Of a stretch of DNA of 64,000 nucleotides, positions 37,801 through 44,400 are shown one piece after another. The stretch lies in NCBI GenBank assembly GCA_031272505.1, contig JAISTQ010000054.1, forward strand, positions 1 through 64,000. The letters run 5' to 3'. The position numbers and the translations under genes are program-made. The notes under the pieces were generated by a model. That model was not told the DNA's origin. It saw only the letters and a list, made by a program, of their open reading frames with translations, and did not search any database. Numbering within the stretch: the first letter of the stretch is position 1; the number at the start of each line of letters is the position of its first letter. Source of the DNA: Propionibacteriaceae bacterium. Its GTDB lineage: Bacteria > Actinomycetota > Actinomycetes > Propionibacteriales > Propionibacteriaceae.

Positions 37801-40480
37801 GCAGCCGACGGGCGCGGTGGATGCCGATGGCGAAGCCACCCACACCGTCACCGTCACCGCGCGTGACAAGTACTGCAACCCGGTCGATGGCGCTGCGGTG
37901 GCCTTCAACCCGGCTGCCGAGCTGATCCTCAAGGGCACTGCGGACACCAAGGCGAATGCCGATGGCGTCGCCTATGCCAGCTACGCCTCGCTGCAGGCCT
38001 CCGATACCGGCTTCGATGTCGGGGCCACCGTGAACGGCGTCGCGCTCACCGCGCTCAACTACGCTCCGGTGAAGTTGAAGTACCAGGCGATGGAGTTCGA
38101 TCCGAGCCACTCCTCGGTGGCGAAGACTCCGGAAGGCCCGCTGGTGGCTGGCTCGAAGTCGGCGAACACCTACACCATGAAGGCGACGCTGCAAGATTCA
38201 GTGAAGCTGCCGTGGGTGGGCGAGCCGGTCTCCTTCGAATGCAAGCAGGTCAGCGACGCGGCCGCTTCGGTCACTTGCGCCGATCTGGTGCTCAGCCACG
38301 CGGTGAAGGTTACCGGCAACGATGGCACCGCCAGCGTCACCGCCTACTCGAACAAGGCCGGTTCCTTCGAGATCACCGTGAAGGCCGATGACGTGGAGCT
38401 CTCGGGCAGCCCGTTGACGCTCACCTTCACGGCTGGCGCGCCTGATCCGTCCTTCTCCGAGATCGACATCGTGCGGCTCACCGCCGATGTGGGCGAATCC
38501 TCTGATGTGATCGTCACCTTGAAGGATGCCCAGGGCAATGTGATCGCCGAGCCGCCGTATGGCACCTCGGTGACGCTGCTCCCGGTCACCGGCGCGGGTC
38601 TGCTGGGCTCCGATGGCTACACGCTGGCGGAGAACGGCTTCGCCGAGCAGCAGGCTGACGGTACCTTCGTGGGCAAGATCACCGGCAAGGCTGTGGGCCG
38701 CGCGGTGGTCGGCTACCGGATCAACTCGCAGCGGGCCTCGGACACCGATTACATCGATTTCGACATCACCCATGGCGTGGAGTTGAGCAACTCTACCTTC
38801 ACCGTCACCCCGGAGGGCACCCGCACCGCCGATGGCGTGCAGTCCTTCACCGGCGTGGTGAGCCTGCGGAACGATCTTGAGGTGCCGCTGGCCGATGTGA
38901 ACGTCTCCTTCGCGGTGCCAGAGGGCACCCAGGCGGGCGGCGTCACCGGGCCGGGCATCTTGGTGGTCGCCACCGATGCCCAGGGCCAGGCCAAGGCCGA
39001 ATGGGTCTCCCGGATCGCCAGCACCTACGAGGTGCGCGCCGAGGTGGCCGAAGGCCAGGTCGGCGATGCGCGCGAGATCGAGTTCGTCTCCGGGCCGGTC
39101 TCGGTGAACAACTCCGAGATCCGGGTGGAGCCGAGCACCATGGCCTCGGGCAAGCACTCCGGCGCGGTGGCCATCGTCACCTTGCGCGACGCCCAGGGCA
39201 ACCGCATCCTGAACCCCGATCCGGCTACGGTGGTCACCGTGATCACCGCCGACGGCTCGGTGGTCACCGACATCGCCATCGGCGCGGCCACGCTGGCCAC
39301 GGACGGCACCTTCCGGGCGCCGTTGACGACCGGCCTCCAGGACGGCCTGGCCACCTTCGGCTTCCGCGTGGGCTCCCAGCAGTCGAGCAAGACGGCTGAT
39401 CTGGAAGTCACGGACGGCGTCGGCCCGGAGCAGCCGGGTTCGTCACGCCAGGATCGCGTGGACGACAAGCCGGTGGTCACCGATGAGCCGAAGTGTGACG
39501 GCGAGCCCGGCTCGACGATCACCGTCACCTTCCCGGACGGCACGAAGGCCACCACCCAGGTCGGCGCTGACGGCTGCTGGACGGTCCCGATCCCGGAGGG
39601 CACTCCGGATGGCAAGACCACCGTGGTGGCCACCGACGAGGCGGGCAACGATTCCGATCCGGTCGAGATCGTGATCGACACCACGCCGCCGGACGCTCCG
39701 GAAATGGGCGAGATCACCCGCGACGGCATTGATGGCAAGGCCGAGCCTGGCTCGACGGTCACCATCACCTTCCCCGAAGGCTCGCCGTCGATCCCGAGTG
39801 GCCTGTGCACCTCCGGCAAGCAGCCCGGCCAGGTGAACTGCCCGGTGGACGATCAGGGCAACTGGCGTTACCCCGGCCCGATTGGCGAGAAGATCAAGGA
39901 CGGCACCATCACGGTGACGGCCACCGACGCGGCTGGCAACACCTCCAAGCCGAGCATCGGCGAGCTGTACACGGATGAGGAGCCGATGATCGGCGGCCCG
40001 GAGTTGGCCCCGATCAATGGCCCCAGCCAGCTCACGGTGAACACCAAGAAGGGCGTTGCCATCGACATCGACGTGCTCGCCAAGTACACCTCCACGGCCA
40101 AGCCGCTGGTCATCGTCGAGTACGAGTCGGCGCTCCACGGCAAGGTCACCTTCACGGCAGCTCACTCGCAACTCGCCGTAGTGAACGCTGATGGCATCCT
40201 GCGGTACACCCCCGCCAAGGATTTCGTCGGCATGGATGCCTTCGCGGTCACCATCGCGAACGCCGAAGGCAATACCAAGACGATCCCAGTGTTCGTCAAT
40301 GTGGCAGATCCCACCCTTCCCGCAACTCCAACACCAAGTCCCACGTCTTCCCAGAAGCCAGTGGTGACCACGGGTGGTGACACTCTGCCCTCGAACCTGG
40401 GTCTCGCTGCGATCCTGGGTCTGGCTGGAATCGGCGTAGTTGCTGCGGTCCTTTTCGCCAAGCGCCGTCGCCAAGACTGA
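19814..40480 (+). CDS. Giant Ig-repeat surface protein 2 (6888 aa)
   Basis: Paralogue of giant protein 1, roughly 700 kDa. The ATG at 19814 follows AAGGGG and gives a 47-residue signal peptide ending QAEA; an in-frame upstream start at 19727 lacks a ribosome site. The order is: N-terminal region with SDMALDANGNIYM, Cna-B/SdrD-type domain (about residues 415-493, VIQGTVYNDVNGDG), GEVED-type module (near 766), and then from about 913 some fifty Big_1-type Ig domains arranged in a repeated block of about 1205 codons. Two Big_6-like domains (GEPGSTITVTFPDG, about 6540-6720), a Big_9/cadherin-like domain, a Pro/Thr/Ser linker, PVVTTGGDTLPSN, a membrane segment and KRRRQD complete it. Bases 36110-36540 and 37140-37450 have lower G+C. 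Likely a long adhesive or bridging fibre on the cell surface. Confidence 0.9.
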   Translation: MYTEVAKRSKSHRAGRSTKVLASSIAFVLAVAGLVTVQGVNAPQAEAGVTWQTIGQLQWVNGTGVWDDQHVYKVDMASGSDGKIFVEQIDEAMIHTGVLKMVDHASLSSYGLSSLGVGPMPESLAAGSTAPDAGYFWSWDGGIGAYCSGRNFPVKRVRNGATTFDLTCVERPKDAYNTEMTGGEVDQTTGRIYFQTYTRAQVDTHSYTNAKDPNGNEMMFMIWDPSTGERIESGNVQPATWAERRRLKSNAAGNANVESRVASDMALDANGNIYMLVARAEANRAALVRVIPTRDEFGNITSGCYGSDAVISTGAAPCAWKYNVVTFITPKPGTGTSWPSGADPNLYGSAFLNGKLYAANWYLLTSTGVDFHWHRTISVIDPLEGTMEAKNIDSNWLQDDRVRDFASAQTAAVIQGTVYNDVNGDGNVIGDSGLGGVTIAVYDANGKLMGTQLTDANGDYSFLVGSVSNSGVEYYVRVVQPKVNGANAIQTYASGGSSGDNGVLNVTEPECINSNIFINTPEGGKCFGRKNIPYTDPNLGTVGTTMSLADAAILSKVTMYTSRDVADANFGVSIAGSWGDARANTKSTAADSGAYHLNTEMSTVKLGSTLGKYSDGVNDDESNAHEADDGVTIHMSDGTEVPLQDQVLSQGRSYPLSVTASKTSTLSGDIKIRGWASPVNASTPTGTTIASNASLILSATLGADGKYTQPTTGTVPNVAFKAPSSPAVTMARGVIRVEASTSDISVPDNSSGAYGGTSAWVTNGEVEDYQVWYALAQVRVGLKTVDDAISNYQYTVSNAVATGPSRTSGRISTSTPNTVAVSSYPHVINSPSSDTTITFDTLPEGYDLDGVKCVGSMSGFNLSSSLYSYGVDGQQRPWVKINGNTFGSMGPDDIINDIRCDFTLSNSASLVKSDLVLTDNYTENGSTTTDGKTVAGGTITATVTVRSDDSTPMLLSGKTVYFTVPDGITVTTPQGTPITKANGYYSCVTANDGTCSIDLTASTAAQYVNGLVGKLKVHASDADPQLFTGSTRTIEWVPGAVNAADSWMEKTTSASTVVANGTEAHTEKIAQRDASAAHNPVPAETVSYDVFIDADGNGRLDADEVTATSVTPASPSASNTSGEVNLTIKTTKAGVYTVVAKHGTSTIPAKSGWDGRLTFVAGPPDCTSGKCTDRVEINPSQAVANNSDIMTITTTVTDAYGNPVLGRPVTFEKVTGPGLLDPSDYTLSSSTCSSGDGSGGTLPGGCSVTIKSAKAGVVKVAAFIDEGAMTNSPVTGTFVPGSVSSTTSELEIKAGNGDTGLAAGPIEAGQAYTAVVTVRDQFGNLVSDAPVRFFRDANITPEVGSYVTNNAGQVTFSWVETVVDGLTPKGQHRLHAEVEPSPDNWIDVTGSPVTRVWKANSTPSETNSYLQIDTPGAVEPNSYHQVKVFAYDEYGNAIATSPVVFTATPATNVSWHGGAPASGSTDSDGVYTGEVTSSVNGSVDITATLAGVSVKRVGSTDLPPVISNGTKVVAVFAATTCSAGDSYFNLTAGNKVANGTDTHTITFYPRSGSNACDAGDAEDLPLVVTPSYNPTAHPGKGQDLDEWVKYGSLGSGDLRYEVKVTSTWAAAITEHLAYGGNAVSLGGNSPADKLTFVYDPSTLSKTLEVTTSGDRVANGTERHTVKVQMVDANGNAASNQPVSLDAYPTSLVFYTSSTGPTVGAQSGTTDNSGEYYAYVGTTVAGQYTISGNGLTVVGGTQGKANFVPGPVSLTETKVSYSTDTSLISTEAGGVGGIEATITVRDANGNALKNSTIYGLAATLSGTTGAGIYSQNKFAGAYTPLTEIPNVTDVLGQIHFRIIDRVVENVTVTVKIGADGIAAGTGFTNPQILHFYATTPCVDPVVDGCSQASQIWADTYGSAPVTVTADGVAEHVVYVKAYNKSGSPLANQAVIWSTGSLTIIGTPEYVTGEDGIAEIHLATTTAGNYNVTATLAGAQLTDGNNAVPPQHVPVSISYGAGAVDYAKSSFDVLPHSAAVHVSALSGVPAQGDTDWWIVRVTAKDTNNNYVTDLSAIRSSVQFIAKTEQNSGLTYSDIVKVEAGVDPDGTGSATAVDYPTYIAYARTTKAGEWSMGATASGEQIGAWLPRQWVAGTVSAAHSSFSLVNAPNVVADGNSPQIATITVRDAFDNPIAGHRVRLSETPYDGESVLAISPNSTGIGNTSNESGHVGEFQFSLKSTQAKTYQMKAYVDTSGESTPIWTEIPIGAMTPQGNPAPATFIAGACAASASVLEVDKDTTVVGTSINATIRLKDAQGNACTTVSPPTLQAEANSAATITAPAGGQGGVYTATITDKVAQSFGLSAQVNGVTVARAKVGAASEKSATSIPLTFTTDDPAIGTCTLPGSASPQPATRIELDNTDATTPVGTGTHQITATVVDKYCNPISGAKVDFTYASPLTHAEDSGYVTGTEGQAWVKVKSNVPSASIDDYPVSARISKLGNDTVSIAILNDNDGSGTGGSLSDGKVFAKFGTDTVDISNSSWAITPAGPLAADGSAMYTVTVTLKDSLGNTVPNKAGGLGLGVSPATGLVPASPSFSALGTGESLVYQTSFASTKAELKSISVTTGGQTLASTSGNGTESRLFTAGTPVRQNSSFEVTNLDKAADGVDTQSATLTVLDAYNNPVPDVACDFSVTPSVSTPFSFTLTKPVPAKTNAQGQCVATMKTTKAGTYQVSASYTANGTEQFGPLATSFVAGAASTNTSFLTLDGFNAATATVGSNISASATVRDAFGNPISGQNVYFAVSAGVNDAANHSASVGAASAVTNSDGVASVNVTSTFADSYQVYAALGGQWNAGGDTISNVPALATFSAGVVNVNTSSIAVDSATYVAADGVGEHTITVTLRDVYSNPVAGKRVDFTIDPNLVLKPSSNNPGQTNEQGQASITVTSTYAPAPDNESSLPVSAQWNGNAIGSAVYANYRLGGASAANSVLSMSRAASAHNPVSVDDVPGWVATVLVKNTANQVVPGAKVVFTLDNQARFGNGETTAEATANSDGIATVNIYSHKLATGSQTTLTAKIGGAWVGGSEEAGTEHPTFGVGVPFTGQNADNGDPASRVTITAGDRIADGADTHTAVVYAVDKYGNKVPGARVKLTQVNADGETAYTGNTPVTISAAGATDGNGKYEFTIKSAKPGDFTLKAEVIKDQAISNPSDGDFQVAYGSPVTVSFTVGDIDASKSVFDVVARDSSPQVSDAVGVPSAADTDWWIVRVKAQDANGNPVSVPVSDPAFNIAFANIHSQDSGVYFSPIQLVPAGTTLPGESSPSTVPAYISYARTTKAGAWSLVATAGGTQVSGSPAIREWTVGGVDTSKSTFELVNKSNVLADGNASQTALVTVADKFGNPIPGKAVRITNESAGDADSALTILPNGSGEGSTSNNVGEVGQFEFTLKSTVAKTYSIKAWVRNAADTAWVAVPNQGSKPSNPASVTFVAGACAASSSVLAVDKTSATVGKNIAISITLKDAQGNLCVPNSTPVLSTTPGAKATVSAVVGSGGNYTATVSDKLAESFDLSAQVNGVTVAKAKVGSGNEYSATSVGLSFTTDEPSFEFCTDADDVTRKATKLILDTPADALTAVGEHVITAEVLDKFCNPVPNARVELSYTSPLTFRSPASDASGLTDANGRYWEKVFSNVASVNATDFQVSGTVTAPGSNTAQRILNDNDARNGSETDGLVYAKFGSGAVSAAKSDWSINPAGPLTADGQSAYTVTVHLKDSNATAVANAADAITLNVTPIDGITTSAFAPTGTMGEYTATIKSTTAGAKVISVASGGAIPSTSAGNPLSETRSFTAGAPVRGNSTFSVTKDDKLANGVDYQTATLTVRDAQSNPVSGVACAFPAVNDLTIVPAGSSTDNAGQCTAKVSTLKANTTANPSYTVSASYTAGSTEVFTDTTSFKAGAASASASKLTLTPTSQTAGSAIVAAAQIVDAQNNPISGVTVYFRVGAGAADAGHTANVGAPSALTNADGVASVNVTSNFADSYQVYAALGGQEGAGGVSIGSSPATATFTAGSVSLANSSLAIDSATYVAADGTGEHTVTATLRDALNNPISGQQVNFTLDPSLDRKATTANPATTNAQGQASITVTASYSSHPEAFSGDPLRASLVVSARWNGQPIDAAVNANYEVGGASAAHSVFTMNRCTLALCGVESHNPPTVDDKPAYQATVLVKNTAGQTVPNAKVVFTLDNGALFSNNANTIEASTDANGTAIVTLYSEKLATDAQTTLSAKIGGQYVGGSVNSGTAHPTFSVGKPFNGQLAANGDPASRVTITSGARIANGQDTHTAVIYAVDKYGNKVPGARVKLTQVDADGETAYSGNTPVTISPAGATDGNGKYEFTIKSAKPGNFTLKAEVVKDQAILNPGASDYQVAYGSPVTASFAVGDIDASKSVFDVVARDVAPQVSDAVGAPLAGDTEWWIVRVKAQDANGNPIEIPVTDPAFNIAFANIHSQDSGVYFSPIQLVPAGTILPGETVPSTVPAYISYARTTKAGAWSLVATAGSVQVAGSPAVRVWTVGDVDTSKSTFELVNKPNVLADGNASQTALVTVNDKFGNPIPGKAVRLTNESAGDPDSALTILPNGNGEGSTSNNVGEVGQFEFTLKSTVAKTYSIKAWVRNAADTTWVAVPNQGSKPSNPASATFVAGACTASTSVLGVDKTSATVGENIAVSITLKDAQGNLCVPAATPTLVIDPSAKATATAVIGSNGNYTATVSDKLAESFDLSAQVNGITVAKAKVGNGIEYGATSVKLSFTTDGPSYEFCTDPSGVTRKATKLILDTQADALTAVGEHVITAEVLDKFCNPVPNAKVEFSYASPLTFRAPASDPSGLTDATGRYSEKVFSNVASQSATDFQVSGKVTAPGGGTAQQILNDNDARNGSETDGLVFAKFSSGAVSAGQSDWSIDPVGPLTANGQAAYTVTVHLRDSNATAVANAADAITLSVIPADGVTASSFAPTGTLGEYRATIRSTVAGQKTISVASGGAISSTSAGHPVSETRSFVAGAPVRANSTFSVTKDDKIANGVDYQTATLTVRDANHNPVPGVACAFPPVSDLTVTPAGSTTSEAGQCTAKVSTTRANTSAKPSYTVSASYTEGSTEVFTDTTSFKAGSAAANTSKLTLTPSTQTAGSAIVAAAQIVDAQNNPISGVTVYFRVSGGADNSAHTANVGAPSSVTNADGVASVNVTSNYADSYQVYAALGGQEGAGGVSIADSPATATFTAGSVSLATSSLAIDSATYVAADGTGEHTVTATLRDALNNPISGQQVSFTLDPSLALGSPSSTVVTNAQGEASIVVTASYGTHPAAFSGDPLRASLPVSAKWNSQAVGTGVYANYEVGGASASDSTFSMSRCTTALCGVESHNPPTVDDKPAYQAKVVVKNTAGQTVPNAKVVFTLDNGALFSNNSNTIEASTDAQGIATVTLYSEKLASGNQTSLTAKIGGQYVGGSANTGTAHPTFGVGKPFNGQLAANGDPASRVTITAGDKTADGTASHTVKVYAVDKFGNKVPNAAVKLTQIDSTSDLSPYSGNNKVVISGNGTGFTDADGVKQFSVTSLTAGTFYLHAEVIKDQAISNPAASDFQVAYGSPVSASFVAGAPALDTCTDAQGNTRPASRIWIDDDTAVATGIGSHKVSAEVVDARCNPIVNAQVDFEYASPLQFKESSNSSGLTDATGKIWESVKSDVPSVAASDYPVAAKVFANNTWLTITNNGGSNDGKVIARFTNAAVDAGKSSWTIAPDTTLVANGTDEFTVKVTLRDVNNTYISNKPELITLSVTPLAGITVSEITATGNAGEYVAKVKSTSAGVKRFEVIAGNIVKSNYGNDYESREFTAGSAQASNSTLSVAPLNSGLNAPLEVGTNADNSYLAAVVVHDANGNLVNGTAVKFSITGADTSGIGMGGNLSTVKVVNAANGIASVEIFSTKAGSFSLKAEIGTDAVSGSPATISWKAGAPAVQPPVTCGPDNTPSTYIKVQPTGAVDADGEATHTVTVTARDKYCNPVDGAAVAFNPAAELILKGTADTKANADGVAYASYASLQASDTGFDVGATVNGVALTALNYAPVKLKYQAMEFDPSHSSVAKTPEGPLVAGSKSANTYTMKATLQDSVKLPWVGEPVSFECKQVSDAAASVTCADLVLSHAVKVTGNDGTASVTAYSNKAGSFEITVKADDVELSGSPLTLTFTAGAPDPSFSEIDIVRLTADVGESSDVIVTLKDAQGNVIAEPPYGTSVTLLPVTGAGLLGSDGYTLAENGFAEQQADGTFVGKITGKAVGRAVVGYRINSQRASDTDYIDFDITHGVELSNSTFTVTPEGTRTADGVQSFTGVVSLRNDLEVPLADVNVSFAVPEGTQAGGVTGPGILVVATDAQGQAKAEWVSRIASTYEVRAEVAEGQVGDAREIEFVSGPVSVNNSEIRVEPSTMASGKHSGAVAIVTLRDAQGNRILNPDPATVVTVITADGSVVTDIAIGAATLATDGTFRAPLTTGLQDGLATFGFRVGSQQSSKTADLEVTDGVGPEQPGSSRQDRVDDKPVVTDEPKCDGEPGSTITVTFPDGTKATTQVGADGCWTVPIPEGTPDGKTTVVATDEAGNDSDPVEIVIDTTPPDAPEMGEITRDGIDGKAEPGSTVTITFPEGSPSIPSGLCTSGKQPGQVNCPVDDQGNWRYPGPIGEKIKDGTITVTATDAAGNTSKPSIGELYTDEEPMIGGPELAPINGPSQLTVNTKKGVAIDIDVLAKYTSTAKPLVIVEYESALHGKVTFTAAHSQLAVVNADGILRYTPAKDFVGMDAFAVTIANAEGNTKTIPVFVNVADPTLPATPTPSPTSSQKPVVTTGGDTLPSNLGLAAILGLAGIGVVAAVLFAKRRRQD
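25817..29440 (+). repeat. Adhesin 2 super-repeat, copy 1 (divergent)
   Basis: Starts at VDYAKSSFDV and has the same domain order as the two later copies (WWIVR module, Ig domains, Cys-containing domain, AAxxGDPASRV segment). DNA similarity to them is lower than between copies 2 and 3. Confidence 0.75.
29441..33055 (+). repeat. Adhesin 2 super-repeat, copy 2 (3615 bp)
   Basis: A 1205-codon block starting IDASKSVFDVVARD. It matches copy 3 at a constant 3615-base offset, with long nearly identical DNA stretches. Confidence 0.88.
33056..36670 (+). repeat. Adhesin 2 super-repeat, copy 3
   Basis: Matches 29441-33055 at the same offset until about 36100. The last 500 bases keep the protein similarity but switch to AT-richer codons. 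A fourth, partial and diverged unit follows to about 37400. Confidence 0.88.
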
Positions 40481-40490
40481 CGCAGCACCA

Positions 40491-40524
40491 AGTGGGCCCG
40501 CTATCTCCCAGTAGCGGGCCCACT
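40491..40524 (+). terminator. Strong terminator after adhesin gene 2
   Basis: A perfect 13-bp stem, AGTGGGCCCGCTA/TAGCGGGCCCACT, with an eight-base loop begins 10 bases after the stop and is followed by CTTCTGTCTC. Confidence 0.85.
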
Positions 40525-40597
40525 CTTCTGTCTCCACGAGATTGTCTTCGCTTCGCTCGGGCTCTGTGTGTGCTCCAAGTGTGCTGCGCACACGTCG

Positions 40598-40735
40598 CAC
40601 TGGATCCCCGGCCTGCGGCCGAGGATGACGGCGAGGGGGCTGCGGCGAGGCTTGGACTGCGTACTGGCAGTAGGTTGGTCGATTAGGGCCATCATTGGGT
40701 TGCCGGTACAGGTCTGGGATGACGGCCAGAGGGTG
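40598..40735. repeat. REP-like array, right (mirror of 18595-18876)
   Basis: ACTGGATCCCCGGCC...GAGGATGACGG is followed by GCTTGGACTGCGTACTG and TTGCCGGTACAGGTCTGGGATGACGG. These are the reverse complements of elements in the left array. Confidence 0.65.
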
Positions 40736-40792
40736 CCGGGAGAGTAGTCCTTCGGGCTGTTACTAGAACGGCGTGAGTCACGTGAACATGGC

Positions 40793-41040
40793 GTGATGCA
40801 CGGGAAGCGCGTTGTCGAGTGTAAGAACCCCCGACAGGGGGTTACTTACGGTCGAGCAAAAGCGCGGTGCGGCTGTTATGGACGTTTTTCGGAAAGAAAG
40901 CGTAAAGCCAGGTCGCGTAGTGGAGCGTGGAGCGACAATCTGGCGGAAGCCAGTCGCTCCTAAGCGGAGCGTGAGCCCCCGCTTTCTGAGAAAAATGTCT
41001 ATAAGCAGCCGCTCCCGCCGGAGCGAACACACACGGACGG
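40793..41040. repeat. Long inverted repeat, right copy
   Basis: Reverse-complement counterpart of 18257-18550: both end segments are conserved with only a few mismatches and the centre is different and shorter. It carries the conserved hairpin AACCCCC-GACA-GGGGGTT (40826-40843). Confidence 0.8.
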
Positions 41041-41437
41041 AGCGCCCGGGCGAAGCGAGGACAATTCCGCGGGGCCGCGTCGAGCGAAGCGAGGACAGTT
41101 TGGAGGGGCTATCAGAATAATAAATGAGAAATAATGAAAGAGAATGAGAAGAATGGGGGATTGGGGGGTTTATTGCGGGGATGTTGCATTTGACGGGATT
41201 TGGCACATTTGTGGACCAAGATGGGTGGAGGAGGAGGCAGGGCGGTTCGCGCGGTGACTAGGAAAGACGCTCAAAATTGGGATTTTCTGGCAGCGAAGGA
41301 GAAGGTTAGACCATTAGTTGAGACACGTCAAAATGTGGGCGGAACCCTTGACATTGGGGGGTGGGGATGAAAGAGTGAGTCACTAATGGGGGCAGTGTAC
41401 CTGCGCTGCGCTGAGAGGATCTATATCAGGGGGGATC
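41041..41437 (+). other. Upstream region of giant adhesin gene 3
   Basis: About 400 bases without a gene. A short REP-type piece with GAAGCGAGGACA repeated (41041-41100) is followed by a purine-rich, AT-rich tract (about 41115-41160). TTGACA at 41348-41353 is a good -35, but the -10 at the right distance (AAGAGT) is poor. An 8-bp inverted pair, CCATTAGT (41311) and ACTAATGG (41382), brackets it. The ribosome site AGGGGGG lies just before the ATG at 41438. Confidence 0.45.
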
Positions 41438-44400
41438 ATGCGTATCCATACCACTACACATAATTACGCGCCAAAGAGCGGCTCGACGGGTCGCTCGGGG
41501 ATCAGGGGGACGGCAAAGCGGCCAGTCTCTGCGGCGGTGGCTTTCGTCCTTGCCACTGCGGGCCTGGTCTCCGTTCAAGGGATTAGTGCGCCCGAAGCCG
41601 AGGCGGCCGTCACCTGGAATACGGTGACCGGCGTGACCGCGGTCTGGCACGGCGTCTGGCCCAGCAATACCACCCAAGCGGGCAACCCACAGAACGAGTG
41701 GAGCCGGGCTGACATCTACACCATCAGCCACTACGGCGGCAGCTTGTCGAATGGTGCCCAGGGCGTGTTGGTAGGCCGCTTCAAGTTCGACTCCAATGGC
41801 GAGATGAACGACTGGGAGCCGTTCCTGTCATTGAAGAACACGGGTGGTCCGACAGTCAACTTGGATGACATGGACACCTTCGGCGTCGGCCCGATGCGTG
41901 ACGATGCGGGCAACGTGGACCGCAACAACCTGGTGGGCTACTTCTGGGATTACGCGTCTGACGCCAACTCCACCCCGGCCACCTGCGGCACGAACCTGAT
42001 TCCGGTGTGGCGCGTTGCCTCCGGCGAGAACGCCGCGCTGCAATGGGCCTGCCTCCCGGATCCGCAGACCCCAGGATGGGAAGACCAGACTGGTGGCGAG
42101 GTCGACCAGCGCACCGGCCGCATCTACGTGCAGAGCGGCACCAACATCCCGATTGACGGCCCGGCTCGTACCTCGGATGCCCGGAATGCCACCGCCTTCA
42201 CCATCAGCATTTGGGATCCGGCCTCCGGTTCGATGGTCAGCTCCTCTGGCGCGGCCGGCAACCTCTCCATCCAGCCCGAGAGCCTTACCGAGCGCGTCAA
42301 ATTCCAGGTCTCCGGCGCCAACATCCGCAGCGGCTGCGATCCGGCCGCCGCTGTCGCCCCCTGTGCCGGCGCCTACAGCCCCAACACCACCTCTGACATG
42401 GCCCTGGACGCCACCGGCAACATCTATATGTTCGCGGCCTCGGATACCGGCCATGGCGTGATTATCCGGATCACCCCCACCCGTGATAACGAGGGCAACA
42501 TCACCAACGCCTCCTGCGCCAGCACTTCAGCGAACACCGTCGGCTCCACCTGCTCCTGGAAGTACACCGTGGTCTCCCACATCATCAACGCCGACAGTTC
42601 CACCTGGGATGCCAGCGGTGGCGGCAAGGTCGGCTCGGCCTTCTACAACGGCTCGCTGTTCATCGGCGGCTATGACGGCTCGCCGACCACCCAGTCCGGT
42701 GGTACTTGCCCGGCTCCGCGTACTCAGCACACCGTGCTGAAGGCCGATCCGCTGAACAACATCGGCTACGGTGTCTGCACCGCGACCGGCTTCCATACCC
42801 GTGGCAGCGGTTTCCCGGCTGGCAACACCATCACCTCCACCGGCACCTCCGGCATGAACGTCTCCGACTTCGCCTCCGCGCAGACCGCGGGCGTCATCGA
42901 AGGCAAGGTCTATGAGGACGCCAACGGCAACGGCCAGATCGAAGACAACGAGAAGACCGGCGTCTCCGGGCAGAAGATCTACCTGTACAACGATCAGAAC
43001 AAACTGCTCTCCGAAGCCACCACCGACTCCAACGGCGGTTATTACTTCATGGTCGGCGCCGGCGTCGAAGGCGAGCCCACCACCTACAAGGTGCGCTTGG
43101 TGCAGCCGCACGTGAACCGCGGCACCGATGCCTCCCCGATCTATGTAAACGCAATCCAGACGTGGGCCAACGGCGGTCGCTATGACGCCCAAGGCCACGA
43201 CGATCCGGATGATGACAGCACCTTCTTCTGGTTGAACCAGACCCATCCGGAATGCTGGCTGGGCGACGACACCGCCACCGTGGAACGCCAGGAAGGCGGC
43301 CGCTGCTATGGCGCGAAGAACCCGTACGACTCGCCGGACAAGCGCGAGGCGATCGGCGCCACCGGCGATCCGGCCAACTGGGCGAACTACTCCATTGTCG
43401 AGCTGTACACCACCGGCGACGTCGCCGACGCCGACTTCGGCATCAGCGTGGCCACCGGTGAATGGGGCGACGCTCCGACGGGTGCCAGCAACGCGATCAA
43501 GACCACGTATGCGCAATCCGGCCCGTACCACATCAACATCCCGGACATCGACTCCGAGCACACCGGTGCCTGGGTGAAGCTGGGTGAGAACATCATGCAG
43601 CAGAACAACGGCGTCAATGACACGGCGGCGAACAGCTCCGCCCACGCTGACGACGGCGTGAAGGTGGTGCTCGCCGATGGCTCCAAGATCGACGCGCAAG
43701 ACGTGCTGCTCTCGGTAGGCCGTTCCTACAAGTGGGATGCCACCGTGCAGATCTCGGACCCGATTCCAGGCGCGCCGAAGACCATTACCGACGTGTTGGT
43801 GAAGGCGTGGATCTCGTCCACCACCACCAGCGCCTCCAGCCCGAACGGCCTGCAGACCTCCACCAGCACCATGCCGCTGAACAGCGCGGCGGAGTCCTTG
43901 GAAGGCTCGAATGTGAAGGGCCATGTGCTTTCCGGCAACTGGACGGTGCCCACCGCCTCGGTGAGTACCTCCGGCTCTCCGGTGATCCTGCGCGTGAACG
44001 CCTCGGTGAACGGCAACATCACCACTCCGGACAACTCCAGCTATCAGTATGGCGCGCAGTACACCTCGACGGGCACCGGTTCGACCACCGGCCAGAACAA
44101 CTCCTGGGTGACCACCGGTGAGATCGAGGACTATCGCCTCTGGTACACCAACGGCCAGGTGCGTGTCGGCTTGAAGACGGTCGGCGGCACGCTGACGGAT
44201 CAGGCATTCACGCTCACGAACGTCGCCGGTGGCGCTTTCGGCACCAAGCCGTCTTCGAACGCGGACCGGATCACCACTTCCACCCCCGGCGAGAAGAAGA
44301 TTTCGAACCAGGGCCACATCATCTCCAACACCAGCGCGGCGACCACCATCACCGCGTCGGCGCCGGCGAGCGGCTGGGGCCTCACTGAAGCTACCTGCTA

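Noticed and set aside
41311-41389. Invertible promoter of adhesin 3 (CCATTAGT/ACTAATGG pair), and the similar pair before adhesin 2
   Set aside because: Eight-base inverted pairs are expected by chance in regions of this size; no invertase gene is visible.
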